This document shows positions 47,301-58,412 of a DNA stretch of 64,000 nucleotides, in pieces. The translations under genes were made by a program, and so were the position numbers. This DNA comes from Caprimulgus europaeus (lineage: Eukaryota > Chordata > Aves > Caprimulgiformes > Caprimulgidae). Position 1 is the stretch's first letter. Every line of letters begins with the position of its first letter. The notes beneath the pieces were generated by a model. That model had not been told where the DNA came from, ran no database searches, and saw nothing but the letters and a program-made list of their open reading frames with translations. Location of the stretch: the NCBI GenBank assembly GCA_907165065.1, contig OU015539.1:558001-622000 (forward strand), written 5' to 3'.

Positions 47301-50300
47301 TTGTGGAGATTGTAGCTGAGATAGTTGACACTGGTAATTAGAGAGGAGCAATGAGCTGAACTAGTGGAAGCTCTTTGCTCTTTATTCTGTTGTGGGCTTT
47401 CCACTCAGCCTTACTGCGCTTAGAGTTGCTGAAGCTATGAAACAAAACCAGATGTGTGCAGAAATATGTTAGTGCTGCTGCTGGTCTGCATTATAAGAAT
47501 TGTACAGTGTTAAACAAAGGAGATTTTATCAGAAGTTACAGTCCTTGCCCCCGCTGAAATTTCAGGGCGTTTCTTAGAGAGGAGAATAAGATTTCATGGA
47601 ATGATTACAATAGCTACCTTTCCTCAAGAAGTGAGTGTCTGCTGGGGGGAAGGCTTTAGTGTGACTCTCCCAAGGGATCTTTGTGGGGTGAGAACATGTT
47701 CTTGTACAAGGCTGGGAGACGGGAGGGCTCCATACGTGCCTTTGCTCCGACACAGAGGTGGGAGCTGCCAGGGACTGGTGTGGTTGCACGGGGGTCTGGG
47801 ACCACCCACCCTGGTGCATGCCTGTACCAGTCAGTTGTAGAGACAGATCTGGCTTTGAGCATCATGCCTGTGGCAGCTGGTGTGTGGAACTGCAAAAGCA
47901 AATCAGGTTTAATTCTGTGGCTGGATTCTGATCCCGAATCTGCCGACACGACCCAGATCTTTGACCTTCTCCCAGGTGCATGAGCAGCTACGAAGAACTG
48001 GCTCATTCCTGCTCTGTGTGCTTTAGTGTGTGCTCTGTCTGTAGCAGGTGTGACAGTTTCCCTTGCTGTCTCTGCAGGTTTCCCACCTGGGCTGGCTTGA
48101 GAAGAAGACTGCTTCTGCCTTGTTCGAGGCCCCTCCTACAGCCACGGTACAGGACGCGCTGCAGAACTTCTTACGGGTAATGAAGCCGATAAGCAGGGGG
48201 ATCAGTGACCTGACAAGTGCAGTCAGGAGTGTGGCACTGGGGTGCTTGTGTTCTGCTTAACCTCATCACTCCCCAAGTGCTCTGTCACACACCTCCATTG
48301 ACCAGAACCTGTGGAGGAACAGCTGGTGAAAGCAAGGATTTTGGAGCCTCTGTTACAGAGCAGCCAGACAGAAGGAGGTGATTTTGAAGACGTCAGAACT
48401 AGATCCAAAGTGTTCAGAGTTGGTTTTAAGGGTTTTGGTTTTGCTTCTGAAAGCTGCATAGCGGGGTGATTCATTGCTTGATACCATGTGCATATGGCCT
48501 GTACTCTTCCACCGTCTGCAGGATCTGTTTGAGCTCATCCCTGGGAACTTGCACAGATCCTCGTGTCATTTTGCTTTCTCTCTGGGTATTTTATTAAAAG
48601 GTTGATGACATCAAACTTCTCCAAACTGAACATTTAAAGGTGACTGCTTCTGAGTTTCCAGGGACACATTGCTTATGTATTTCTAGAAAGAAGTTCTTAG
48701 GAGTCCTTCTTCTGGTGTGGGAATCCTGCCCTCTGAATGGCTTTTTTTGTCCTCCTGATGATGCAGATGAATTTAAAACATGGCCTGAGTTGCATTTTTG
48801 ATCATGCAGCTCTTGTTGCAAGGGTCTGCACAAGATGAATGAGTTAAACAGACCATCTTTGGCTGTGCCTGTGGGAACTACTCTTAAGCACCTCTGATGA
48901 AGTGTTACAGGAACAAATTGCTCTACCACTCTATAACTCAGAGACTGGGCCAGCAGTTCTGCAGAGCGTCAAGGAATATCATACTTACTTCAATTTCTTA
49001 TAATGTTGCCAAAATGTAGCTGTTTGAGAGGAAAGTTTGTGATATCTACCCTAGGCAATGTACTTTTCAGCCAAAGCAGTTAAGTCATTTCAGAGATAAG
49101 TTTGAGGCAAAGTCACTTTTACTGATAAGTTTAGCGGTGCTGGGGTTTGAAACAGGAACTTGCACTTTTCTGAGGTTTAGTTTTGGTCAAATACAGAGAG
49201 AATTTTAAAAGGCCACAAAACCATCCCTCTGGAAGCTAATGATCCCCTGGACAAGTGCCCTTGCCCTGTGCTCAGCAGAATCCATTTCAGTGTTCAGCCA
49301 CAGCTGGCATGCTCTGGGGAATGGATGTCTGCTGGCACGTTGCAGCTCTGGGTTAGGCAGAAGCTGAACTAGGTCTAAGGCCAAAGAGCAGGGCTGAGAG
49401 GAGGAACCCTGTCTGTGGTGTGCTCCAGGTATCTTGGTGGGGCATCTTGGGGAGTTTGAATGCAGATGGGATAGGGGTCAAGCTGGGGGTTCATTGTAGG
49501 CACATACTGGAACAGAGTTGCTTGGAGAGCGATGACTGTGAGTGAGGTGGGTGGAAGGAAGCAGAGGGATGTTGGTGACTTGGGGAACTGGGAATTAGTA
49601 GCTGGGAAGGAGAAGATAAAAACTGGGGGAAGATTGCTGAGGTTTGGCACCAGCATATGCAGGAGGAGCCCAAGGGGATGAGACTGAGTGGGCAAGGAGG
49701 TGAAAGAGAGAGCACAGAGGTCATTGAGCTGCTGCTGGGGGCTCGACTCCAGCACCGCGCCGCTCCCCATGGAGCTCACAGTGGGTGAGAATATCAATGT
49801 TGTTTGTTGAGTCCCAGCTGCTTTGTGAGAATCCCAGAACTTTGCTAACCCAGCCAGGCAGCCTAGGGAAGATTCTTACCCTGATCTGTGTACTTACAAA
49901 AGTAGGATTTAGTAATCTATTTTTTAAATTATTTTTAAGGAGATGCAACAAGCCTGATACAGGCATTAGCTGTGTCCTTTGCATATCCCAGTGTTGCTTT
50001 TCTCTGCCTGTCCCACCCTCTCCTCTGTTCTTTGTAGGTTGAGGAACTGAGCCCAGGATTTTCCAAAGCAGGAAGAGTGTACATTGCCAAGGTAACCACT
50101 CACTTGTTGCTTTCTTTAGTTCAGTCATATGCTCCCAGGATAACAAATATTTGTATTTATTTGTATTGTCTTTGGCTGTAAGGTGCTCAGCACGTGCAAA
50201 TGACTCCATGCAGAAGCAAGACTTGATAAGAAGATAACATTTCTAAAAAAGGCCAAATCACCTAGTGCAGAGGCTTTAAAATTCAGGGAGGATTTTGCCT

Positions 50301-53128
50301 TTGAGTCATGCACTGGAGCATCCTTGTTTTTTAACAGATCACATTGTATATAAAGCAACACTGGTAACTTGTAAGCCTCAGGCTGGAGGTTTAATCCACC
50401 ACCACCATGGATTTCTGTGGTTCATACTGAAAGAGAATCATGGGGAAGGGGAAGGATAAAGTATGTCTCTATTTTACCAGTGCAGATGGGAGTCTTGAGC
50501 AATGGTTAAATACACCACGAGCGCCCAGAACTGCAGCTCCAAAGATCTTTTTGTTTGCATTGAGGGAATAATTGGTTTTGATCTTTTAAATGTTAAAATT
50601 GCTGCTTAGAGTCTAGAAATATTTAAAGCCTGAAGAGCTTTAGAAATATCAGGCAGAGTGGGCGTAGCAAAGAGTGGCTGTAACCATTCTCTGTGAAATT
50701 CCTCAATTCCCAAGGTCCCAAAGAATGTGAATTTCATCAGGGCAGCCTGATAGGATCTGCCTGGTCTGGAGTGCTTTACAACTGGAACCTGGGTGCAGAG
50801 TTCATTTCACCATAAGCATCTTATTAAAGGAAAACAAAGGTGATGGCAGAGGAGGGAACCCAGCAGGAGGTCTGGTAGCCCTGACAGCAGCTGGATTACC
50901 TGGAGGGGTGACAGTTTCTCTGCTGCTGAAGAAGAGTTCACCATGAAGAGTATTTCACACCTATTGTGAGACCTGGGAGGGCTGTAAATATTAGCTGTTA
51001 CAGTCCTGGCAGTTGAACCTCATTTTTAACAGCCTGGGGAATGTGAGATTCACAAGATGATGTGCTCTCAGCACAGAGGTTTTATGAGGAAAGCGGTGTG
51101 AGGTCTCGTGGCTGTGTCAGTGGAAATAGAAATAGAGCTTGGAAAATGGAGCAAATCCCAGGCAAACCTTAAAATCTCCAAACAAAAAAGCCCAATCTCC
51201 CTACCCAAAACAAACCAAAAAACAAGCAAAAAGGAAATCCAGTGTTCCATAATCTGCTGGTGATGATGATGCTTTGTGAATGAAGGGTACTGCAGGGAAT
51301 GTCAGAGGCCTGAAACTATGAAGTGCAAGCGGTTCGGGGGCAGAAAAGCTCTTTTTGTCAGTCGCCAGGGTCCATAACTGCTTGATTACATTTGCTGCCT
51401 GTTTTTTCCCATTTGACTCTTCTCATGTTGCCATTTTTTTCTCCACAGTGCTACAGGGACCTGGGGAACAACTCTGCAGCTGCTCTCTGGATGAATCTTG
51501 CTTCAGAGCTGCCAGTTAACACCAAAGAGGTAGCAGTCTCCGAAAGCACCCGGTGGTGATGCGCAGAGATAAAGTGGTTTCACAGATCAAACTGTTTTCT
51601 AAAAGATGTTCCAGCTTGTAAGCCCAGGTTTTGAAGTATTTTGTTTCTTAGCCTGGGCTCTTTTCTTCCCAGGACACCATTTCTGGGGAAGGTTTATTGG
51701 TTTGGGCACTGCCATGCCTGACACCTCAATTCAGCTGGGGCCACTTAAGCCATAGGGCTGGCACAGGTCTAATGACCTGTGTGGCTTTGGGGGGAGCTGA
51801 GATGTGACTCTTGGTGCCAAGTGAGCTCCTAAGCTCCCCCAGACTGGAACTCACTGTGCTGAGCCATCAGGACTTTGTGTGAGCTGCCCAGCAGTAATTT
51901 TTGTTAATATCTAGGATAGTTCAGCTCTTTTATTACTTTTACAGAGTTTTGGAGAGCAGACTGTGCTGTGTTCTAGAAACTGCCATGTGGTGTTGTGCCC
52001 CAGCTGGGAGCTCTTTTGCTCTTTCCTTTTCCTTTGCACTTTTCCTCTTAAGCAGAACCTGTAGAGAAGGTGCCCTCAGGTTACTGCCAGGTCCTGTAGA
52101 TCTTACAGCTTCAGCCTCAGTCTGATGGAATAAACATGCTGGTGGGAGGCAGAACTACAGAAATACGCAGCATTTTCTTGCAACTTTTTTTTTTAAGGCC
52201 ATAGTTAGTTTTTAGGTTGCTGTAGCAAAAGTCTTGTGCTGAGATTCAGACCATAAGTGTGCAAGAGATCTTGGCAAACCATCTGGCAAGGAGCTGGCTT
52301 GTCTGTGCTACCAGTGGCCAGCATTACCTAAACCCCTTGGCCACTGTCTGCTTCCAAATCTGGGGACACCAGGGCAGGGAGCAGAATTTATTCCCTTCTT
52401 GCTGAAGGCAATATTCTAGCTCTGCCTGCTGAGGAGCTTGCTGCTTGGAAATCTCTCTAGACAGAACAGCATGTCTGATAAGTAGAGAGAGGGTTTTTTC
52501 CAAGAGAACAAGAAATAGATGTCTTGGAGGCACAAGAGTTTAATCAGAAAAGCATTGAGGTTTTTCAGGAAAGGACCAGGAGAGAGCTACAGGCAGGGAA
52601 GTCATGAGCAGTTAATTCTCAGTTAATTCTGTCTGCTGCTCTGAAATTAAAGGTGGGAGTCGAGCAAGGAAGCCAGTGCTGCAGTGGCTTTGGTTAAGTC
52701 TTGGCAAATGTTGGTTCTCATCATCAGTCAAATAACTTCCATCATGTTGACAAGGAAAAACAAAGGCATTTATCCAACCTCTGGAGGTCAGTGAGGGAAC
52801 AGGGGTTTGAGTTCTGCTCTTCTGGTCGTCAGCTCTCGACTTGCAGAAGGGAACAGGAGAGCAGATCTCTTTGGCACTTGGAAAACTTAACTGGGCTCCA
52901 AAGACAGTAGTGCTGAGGGGGAAGTGCAGGGCAGGAAAAAAGAGTAGGAGGACAAATGTGAGGCTGGGGGTCTGCTTAAAACCTGGAATGGGGTTGGAGA
53001 AGAAAGGGAAAATCCTCTTTTTCAGTTGTTCCAATTGGACTGTGTATTTCTCTGTTCTCTTACTGCATTTCCAGGATGCAGAGAGCGAGAGAGAGCTTGA
53101 AGAGATGCGGTTGGCCTGGCAAGAATAG
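26077..53128 (+). CDS. RMDN3: RMDN3 / PTPIP51, regulator of microtubule dynamics 3
   Basis: Twelve coding exons: 26077-26242, 27003-27198, 27849-27995, 32539-32806, 34069-34171, 34453-34513, 44954-45029, 45826-45903, 48078-48176, 50038-50091, 51449-51529 and 53075-53128. Total 1383 nt, 460 aa (human 470), all phases consistent and all introns GT-AG. In order: N-terminal hydrophobic Gly/Leu anchor (about 8-30) followed by RRRR; coiled coil (about 84-118); Ser-rich segment with FFAT-like IYFTAGS (151-157) and acidic stretch (to about 197); C-terminal TPR-like domain (about 230-440). The family protein sits in the outer mitochondrial membrane. It binds ER VAPB through the FFAT motif and transfers lipid, tethering ER to mitochondria. 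The ATG (GGCGATGG) was chosen for its context and its match to the human start. It is divergent from GCHFR. Confidence 0.97.
26314..26764 (-). mobile_element. CR1 LINE 3' fragment (antisense), about 450 bp
   Basis: Contains CTTCCACCAGACCAGGTTGC and CTCTTCTCCAGGCTGAACAG, CCCCAACTCTCTCAGCCTGT, a continuous CR1 segment extending further 5' than the other copies. It lies in RMDN3 intron 1. Confidence 0.88.
27003..27198 (+). CDS. RMDN3: RMDN3 exon 2 (coiled coil)
   Basis: 196 nt after acceptor TTTTCTTTAAG, donor GTATGG. It contains [36 protein letters not shown], closely matching the human coiled coil. Confidence 0.96.
27849..27995 (+). CDS. RMDN3: RMDN3 exon 3 (FFAT region)
   Basis: 147 nt after CTCCCTGGCAG, donor GG|GTAAGC. 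It encodes [38 protein letters not shown]. The 40-bp minisatellite starts 5 bp into the following intron. Confidence 0.96.
28001..28316 (+). repeat. 40-bp GC-rich minisatellite, about 8 copies
   Basis: Units read CGGAGCACCGCCTCGGGGGC, GGCCTCACGGGCTCGGTCAG, nearly identical. The array begins 5 bp after the exon 3 donor. It lacks stops, so ORFs run through all frames; not coding. Confidence 0.96.
28990..29054 (+). mobile_element. CR1 3' terminal stub
   Basis: TTTGGACTCGATGATCTTAA and GTCTTTGCCAACCTAAATGA, followed by TTTTATGATT, is the last ~60 bp of a CR1. Confidence 0.75.
29460..29660 (-). mobile_element. CR1 LINE 3' fragment (antisense)
   Basis: AGAATTAGAGAATCCCAGAC then CCACTAGACCAGGTTGCTCA; same subfamily as the 21,914 copy. 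Confidence 0.85.
32539..32806 (+). CDS. RMDN3: RMDN3 exon 4 (acidic linker and start of TPR domain)
   Basis: 268 nt after TTTTCTCCAAG, donor GCG|GTAAAG. It encodes [30 protein letters not shown], then [29 protein letters not shown]. Confidence 0.96.
33104..33109 (+). terminator. Candidate intronic poly(A) signal in RMDN3 intron 4
   Basis: AATAAA about 300 nt after exon 4. Reading through the exon 4 donor stays open for 17 codons (stop at 32,855-32,857), so a short TPR-less transcript is conceivable. Confidence 0.25.
33385..33572 (+). mobile_element. CR1 LINE 3' fragment
   Basis: TTGGATGAGGCTTTGAGCAA and GGGGGGTTGGGACTGGATGA, the sense-strand counterpart of the 21,914 and 29,460 copies. Confidence 0.85.
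34069..34171 (+). CDS. RMDN3: RMDN3 exon 5
   Basis: 103 nt after TTTTTCCTGCAG, donor GTAAGG. It encodes [34 protein letters not shown]. Confidence 0.96.
34453..34513 (+). CDS. RMDN3: RMDN3 exon 6
   Basis: 61 nt after TTATTTGCAG, donor GTATGT. It encodes [20 protein letters not shown] and is followed by the 10.4-kb intron 6. Confidence 0.94.
39930..40308 (+). mobile_element. CR1 LINE 3' fragment
   Basis: CTGGAGGAGGCTGAGGGGAG, GGAAGAATTTCTTTGCTGAA and the ending TTCTGTGATGAACAATTCTG mark a CR1 with its 3' end. The array of diagnostic blocks matches the copies at 22,612 and 62,809. Confidence 0.9.
40714..40760 (+). terminator. Paired AATAAA motifs in RMDN3 intron 6
   Basis: AATAAA at 40,714-40,719 and 40,755-40,760, the second followed by GTTGTTTTTGTA. 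They could mark an intronic 3' end, but no upstream coding exon is recognised. Confidence 0.25.
41068..41355 (+). repeat. 32-bp minisatellite, 9 copies
   Basis: Unit GGGACAGAGGACAGCTACTC, AGAGATGGAAGT, almost perfect (A/T alternation in GGGACA versus GGGATA). 288 bp = 9 x 32. Confidence 0.96.
41626..42357 (-). other. 243-codon antisense ORF in RMDN3 intron 6, unrecognised
   Basis: A continuous ORF from a real ATG (AAAATGA context). I recognise no family. The C-terminus is a strongly hydrophobic segment (about residues 213-237, including [18 protein letters not shown]) followed by QKETTT, like a tail anchor. The rest is Ser/Pro/Ala-rich. A TTTATT at 41,397-41,402 reads AATAAA on -, about 225 nt past the stop, and a CpG-rich patch lies 230 bp upstream. 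It may still be a chance ORF. Confidence 0.25.
42590..42850. promoter_or_regulatory. CpG-rich patch inside RMDN3 intron 6
   Basis: CTCTCGCGACGTCGGTCCCG, AGGCGTCTCACAGGGCGCGT and CGCCGAGCTCCGGCC stand out from CpG-poor surroundings. Could be an internal promoter or enhancer; purely compositional evidence. Confidence 0.35.
44954..45029 (+). CDS. RMDN3: RMDN3 exon 7
   Basis: 76 nt after CTCGGTGTAG, donor AAG|GTGAGT. It encodes [25 protein letters not shown], a TPR-like helix pair. Confidence 0.95.
45030..48077 (+). other. RMDN3 introns 7-8 (excluding exon 8)
   Basis: No repeat, RNA gene or nested coding region recognised. Confidence 0.6.
45826..45903 (+). CDS. RMDN3: RMDN3 exon 8
   Basis: 78 nt after GATTTTCCACAG, donor CAG|GTAAAA. 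It encodes [26 protein letters not shown], the best TPR-like unit. Confidence 0.95.
48078..48176 (+). CDS. RMDN3: RMDN3 exon 9
   Basis: 99 nt after GCTGTCTCTGCAG, donor CGG|GTAATG. It encodes [33 protein letters not shown]. Confidence 0.95.
50038..50091 (+). CDS. RMDN3: RMDN3 exon 10
   Basis: 54 nt after TTCTTTGTAG, donor AAG|GTAACC. It encodes [18 protein letters not shown]. Confidence 0.95.
51449..51529 (+). CDS. RMDN3: RMDN3 exon 11
   Basis: 81 nt after TTTTTTTCTCCACAG, donor GAG|GTAGCA. It encodes [27 protein letters not shown]. Confidence 0.94.
53075..53128 (+). CDS. RMDN3: RMDN3 exon 12 (C-terminus)
   Basis: 54 nt after TTACTGCATTTCCAG, ending TAG. It encodes [17 protein letters not shown], an acidic tail about as long as the human one but differing at the very end. 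Confidence 0.92.
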   Translation, partial: DAESERELEEMRLAWQE

Positions 53129-54654
53129 ATGTGTGAAGGCTCCTTCCCCTCGGTGCTGCACAGTGGGATTCCAGTTGTGGGTGTTGTGATCCTGACAGCT
53201 TTGGCTGCACTTCATGGATGAGCCTCAGAAGTTGACAGGAGAAAACACACAGCAGCCTCATCTGCACATCCACAGAAGATCTTGGTGGAATTTCATTGGA
53301 TGAAATTGTGTGTGATTTCCCTTCCTGCAGCTCTGCATAGGTGTGATCGTAAAATTCCTTAAAAAAAGTCACATTCCTAAAACAGGTGTGAGGGTGGATA
53401 GGTAGAATTTGTGATATAAAAATATTTGTGATTTTATATATATATATATCTCATAGATATATGTGAGATGTATACTTTGTGATATAAAAATATAAATACA
53501 CAAATATGTACATATTTATCTATACACACAGATATATTTTCTATCACAGACTCTACCTGCTGACCAGCCTGAACCGCAGGCCCGCTCGCTCTGAGCTCTC
53601 AGCTCATTCCTGAGGAAGTCTTCAGCCTAAATTGTTTTGAGATGAACTGTCTTCTCTTTTCCTTACTAATTAATTGAGGCAGCTGAGATAACTGATTGGA
53701 CACTTCCACAGATGCTGAGGGGTGAGAAGGTGTTTGAGCTGCTCTGCTCGGCTGTGAGCTGCCGCTGGTTCTCAGCAGCAGGAGGTTCTCGCTGCCCTCA
53801 GCCTCTTGCTGCAAATGGGCACTGACACTGCAGAGAAAATACTGACCTGAAGTGAGTGAGTTGTGAAAAAAATTGGTGGTGGCCTCCAAAACACTCTTGT
53901 TGGTCCTTCCCAACGATGCCAAAACTTCCTTACTGGTTTTCTCCTGGGAGGAAACCAGCCCTGCTCATCTAGTGAGTTATTGCCAGGGGACCAAGGGGAT
54001 TCCCTCACAACACAAGCTTTATTTTTAAGAGGTGCATTGCTTTTATCAGAGATGTGAGTAATAAGATTTTAAACTTTAGAACTTGTCCCAGTGATGTTAC
54101 TCCCGTGGGACTGGGAACTTGTGTCCCTCTGAGCTACGCTGCTGTGGCTGAGATGTGATACCTGTGTCTGAAAAGGAGTTGTTTGTCCATGGAACGCTGG
54201 TGACAGGAGCAGGAACCTTCTGGGGCAAAGCTGGCGCTTCCCTGTAGTGTTCTGCTGCCAGTTCTTGACTCATCAGGTGACACCTGATGGTGCAGGTGAC
54301 CTTTGCTCTGACAGCTTCTGGGTACCAAAGAGAAGAACTAAACTGCACTGACACAAATGATGAAGCAAAAATTCCCCCAAGGCTTTTGTGAGATCCCTTC
54401 AAGTTTCAGCTGGCAGCTACCTGGACCCCTATTTTTAAGGTTAGTTGTGTCTCAGCAGGTTGTGTAGTGTTTGTGAAAGCAGTGCAAGAGTAGCAAAGCT
54501 TTTCTTAGTCATGTTTGTAGTCCCTTGCACATGCTGATGGGTTTTTATTTCATGAAGATAACACTGGAGGGGAAATCTGTAGCACACCTGAGCTTTAAAA
54601 CTTCCCATTTTTTAGATTTGGCACCTTTTAGCTTTTTTTCTTTTCCTTGTTCAA

Positions 54655-54660
54655 ATTAAA
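54655..54660 (+). terminator. RMDN3: Candidate RMDN3 poly(A) signal ATTAAA
   Basis: The first convincing hexamer after the stop, about 1.5 kb downstream. Earlier weaker variants in the AT-rich stretch at 53,400-53,540 cannot be excluded. Confidence 0.3.
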
Positions 54661-54914
54661 CTCTAAAATTTTGGTGCTGAGCTCATCTCATGAGATCCAG
54701 GCAAGTGTGCAATTAGCTTTATTTGCTTGAAACAATAACGATTGCTACTTGCAAATAGAGAGCTGAATCCTGACAGGCTGAGCTTGAGCCCTGTGCTTTT
54801 GTGCAGAGCTCCCCTCGCTGTGAGTGGGCTCTTGATCACTGGGGAGTTGTTATTTAATACATAATACACACTCTGCTTGGAGTTCTTCACTGGAATGATG
54901 AAGCTGCCTTTCTT

Positions 54915-55036
54915 ACTTGGTGTGAATCTGTCTTGTTTTGAGTATTTCCCATTTTTACTTGCTGTGAATCTGTCTTGTTTTGAGCATTTCCCATTTTTAC
55001 TTGCTGTGAATCTGTCTTGTTTTGAGCATTTCCCAG
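54915..55036 (+). repeat. 42-bp tandem repeat, about 3 copies
   Basis: Unit ACTTGCTGTGAATCTGTCTT, GTTTTGAGCATTTCCCATTT, TT. It makes an antisense ORF with a repeated NKTDSQQVKMGN-like segment, not considered coding. Confidence 0.9.
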
Positions 55037-56663
55037 AGGATGACTTTCTTTTTTAATTATTATTTTTTCTTCTAAACATCCAATCTTTAAATTTCTGCAC
55101 AAGTTTTTTAGCTGTTTTCTTTTCGATTGCTTAAGCCAAGCTGGGAAATCTGCGACAGTGAGATCCAGAAGACGATGATCCACAACTTGATTCTCTCATG
55201 GAAGACTTGCAGGGTGTTTTTCCTGGAGGAAAACGTTCCTAGCTCCCAAACAGCCGTGTAGTTAGCTGTGCCTGCATTGCCTTCCCTGCCAGCACGTCCC
55301 AGGGTGGTGTCAGTCAGTCATGTTTACTGTTCCCTGTGTTGCTCAAACGTTGCTGCCTTCCAAAAAGTAAATGTTTTCAGGGGATGTAAGGGGAAGAGGG
55401 TGAAAAGGAAAGATTTACGCTGCCAGGAGCCACAGCTTTACTTGCAGACTCCTTCACGCCTTCACCTGCTGTTTGACTTGTCCAGACATGAACTGCTTAG
55501 AGGAGTCTTTAGGTTCTGTGTTTTCTGGAGATAATTTTCACTCTGTTTTGCCACAGATTTAAACTCTCCTTTGATTTTATTTTTGGTTTTGGGGGGGGAG
55601 TGTCTGTCAAAACAACAAGAGCTTGCAGGCTTGAGAAAATAATTCCCATTTGCTGTTCTTTAATCTGCTGCTTGGGATTGTGCACGGGGCCAGGGCTGAG
55701 TGTTTCATCCCGCTCATGCTCGTTAAGTCTTTCAGAGGAACGTGCTGTGGTAATTTTTTAATTGCTGAGGTGCTGTGTGGGTTGGCAGCACCTCTCCAGA
55801 CAAGCAGCCTCTGTTCCAAGTCCTCACAACAGTGAGTAAGAGCCCAGCTTTGGGTTACAGACCAAAGAGCACGTTGGGAAACTGCTACCAGAAATCGTGG
55901 CTCTTCCCCAGAGAAGCTGAAGTCGTTTTTGGAGTGAAGGTGACCTCCTGGCCTGGAGGAAGGGTGGTAATTAAATGATGGTCATTGTGCTCATCCCGGG
56001 TCCATTCTCGGGTGATGTCACACGGGTGCAGCCTTTCAGCCCTCACTTACTGTGTCTCAGCCCCCTGGTGAACGCTTTAAGCTTCCCGTGCATCTCCTTG
56101 CTTGCCTTATGGGGTTTTGGGGGTTTTTTGTTGTTTGTTTTTCAAACAGGCTTCAGTTTGGGCTGAAAAGAGCAGGGTCTGGCGTTTTGCTCCCACGTAT
56201 CCTTGGTGTGTGTGGGCTCGTCCCTCTCCCGGGGGATCTGAGGCCGCGGGCTCGGTTGGGGTTGGTGCAGGGAAGGTTTCGTCCGGCAGCGCAGCTCCTG
56301 CGGGCAGAGCGGGGCCGGGGCTGGGGCTTTGTGTCTCGCCCGTTCCGTTCTCCCGGCTGCTGGAGCTGCTGGAGCCCCGGTAACGGGGCTGGGACGGCGC
56401 TGGGGGCGGTGACGGGACTCACAGAGCCTTTCAAGCCCAGATAAAAGCTGTGTTTTGCCGGTTTCAGTCTGATCTCCGGGAAGTTAGGACATAATGATCA
56501 AAAGAACCTTTTTCACTTTGGTTTTCCCTTTTTCTGGCATGTTGTGAATTAGAAGAACGTGATTAATTAACATAATTTAATACTCATAGCACAGCGTGCA
56601 GGTTGGTGTGGGTGTAGGGCAAGGCTGTGTAACTAAAACATTTCCCAATCAACAGGGCTTGGG

Positions 56664-56916
56664 ATTTTTATTTTATTTTATTTTATTTTATTTTATTTTA
56701 TTTTATTTTATTTTATTTTATTTTATTTTATTTTATTTTATTTTATTTTATTTTATTTTATTTTATTTTATTTTATTTTATTTTATTTTTATATTTTATT
56801 TTTTATTTTTTATATTTTATTTTTTATATTTTATTTTATTATTTTTTATATTTTATTTTATTTTATTTTTATATTTTATTTTATTTTATTTTATTTTATT
56901 TTATTTTTTATTTTTA
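56664..56916 (+). repeat. (TTTTA)n microsatellite, about 250 bp
   Basis: Roughly 30 perfect TTTTA units then imperfect TATTTTA and TTTTTATA variants. Ends at GCCATAAGC. Confidence 0.98.
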
Positions 56917-57992
56917 GCCATAAGCTGTGCAGTCTGCTCTCAGGCTCTTGCTCTGCCGTGTGCGTGTGGGAAGGGGAAGCCGTTCCCTCTGTTTGCAGGG
57001 GAGGAGGCTGCACTTCAGTAGCTGTCAGAGAACACAGAAATCGAGACTTTGATTAGTAAAGTCTTAATTAAACTTAGATTAGCACGTGCTGTGCAGCCTG
57101 ATCCCAAAGTACAATGTGAATTCCTCAGACACCTGCACTGTCTGCGTTCCAGGACCAAAATAAACTGATTTCCCTGGCACAGTTTTGGTAGAGAGACTCT
57201 GTCCTGTTCCCATCCAGCTGAGTTCTGGACTTACCCCAGGGTGAGGCACTGATTTCCTGGAGCTACTCTTGATGATTTTCACACGTATTTACCTGTGGTT
57301 TAATTATGGTACTAAAGAATAACTGAAGCTATTTAATGTATCCTCACTGTGCTGTTCAGTTTGAAATAAAGTGGTTATAAACTGTAAGGAGAAGGGGATC
57401 CTTCTTGAAGTTCCTGTGTTGCTCTTTGCTTTTTAAGCCAAGGTGAGGAAACCCAGCAGCCAGGTGGAGAATCCTCTACCTGACATCGCTGTGCTTGTGC
57501 GCGTGGCGGCTCTGCAGAGGCGGCAGGAGATCGTGAGGAGGTTCCGTGCAGCGCTGCTGTCCTGTCACTGTGTGTATGTGATAGCGGGGTGGCACCTGGA
57601 GCAGGTTTGTGTGTCAGTACCACAGCTCCTGCCTGCGTTTGCCAGGTGCACCAGCGCAGCAGGGCCAGGCTCTGGCCAGCGCCGCGGGGAGCTGGATTGA
57701 AATCAAGGTGGCTCAGCCCTTGTGGCCCGGGGTGAGCGTTCTGCACCCAACCTGGGCGATCCCAGAGGCCATTGTCAGCCTCCCCTGGACAAAAGCCGTG
57801 AGCAGGGAGGCTGGCAGGGTGCCAGTGTTGGTTCTGGGGGCTTCAGGCTGCCTGAGCTTCAGGTCAGTCTATTTCAAACGACTTGATGGAGAGAAGGAAA
57901 GTTCTGCACATCCACTCAGTTCAGGAGTGAAATGCAGCAGCTCTAGAAAGGAGCAAGTAAAGCAGGAAACAACACTGGGGAAGGGTTCAGAG

Positions 57993-58412
57993 GGGACACT
58001 GTGAGGAGAGGCTGAGGTCACTTGGATTGTTCAGCCTGGAGAAGAGGAGGCTGAGAGGAGATCTCCTGTCAGTCTGGAACTTCCTCCCAAGGGGAAGAGG
58101 AGGGGCAGGCGCTGAGCTCTTCTCTCTGGCCACCAACGCCAGGAGCAGAGGCCATGGCAGGAAGATGTGGCAGGGGAGGGGGAGGTTGGCCATGAGGAAA
58201 AGGCTCTTGAGGCAGAGGGTGGTGGAGCACTGGCACAGGCTCCCCAGGGAGGTGCTGATGGCCCCAAGCCTGACAAGATCCCAGCAGCATTTGGCCAAGG
58301 CCCTCAGGGACATGGTGTGAATGTTGGGATTGTCCTGTGCAGGGACAGGAGTTGGACTCCAGGATCCTGGTGGGTCCAACTCACAACATTCAATGATTCT
58401 GTGGTTCTAAAT
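57993..58412 (+). mobile_element. CR1 LINE 3' fragment, about 420 bp
   Basis: Contains TTCAGCCTGGAGAAGAGGAG and GGTGGGTCCAACTCACAACA, ending AATGATTCTGTGGTTCTAAA. More diverged than the copies at 22,612 and 62,809. Confidence 0.85.

Larger units (their letters stand above)
48177..53074 (+). other. RMDN3 introns 9-11 (excluding exons 10-11)
   Basis: Unique-looking intronic sequence. An AATAAA at about 52,127 in intron 11 has no coding context. No transposon recognised. Confidence 0.6.
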
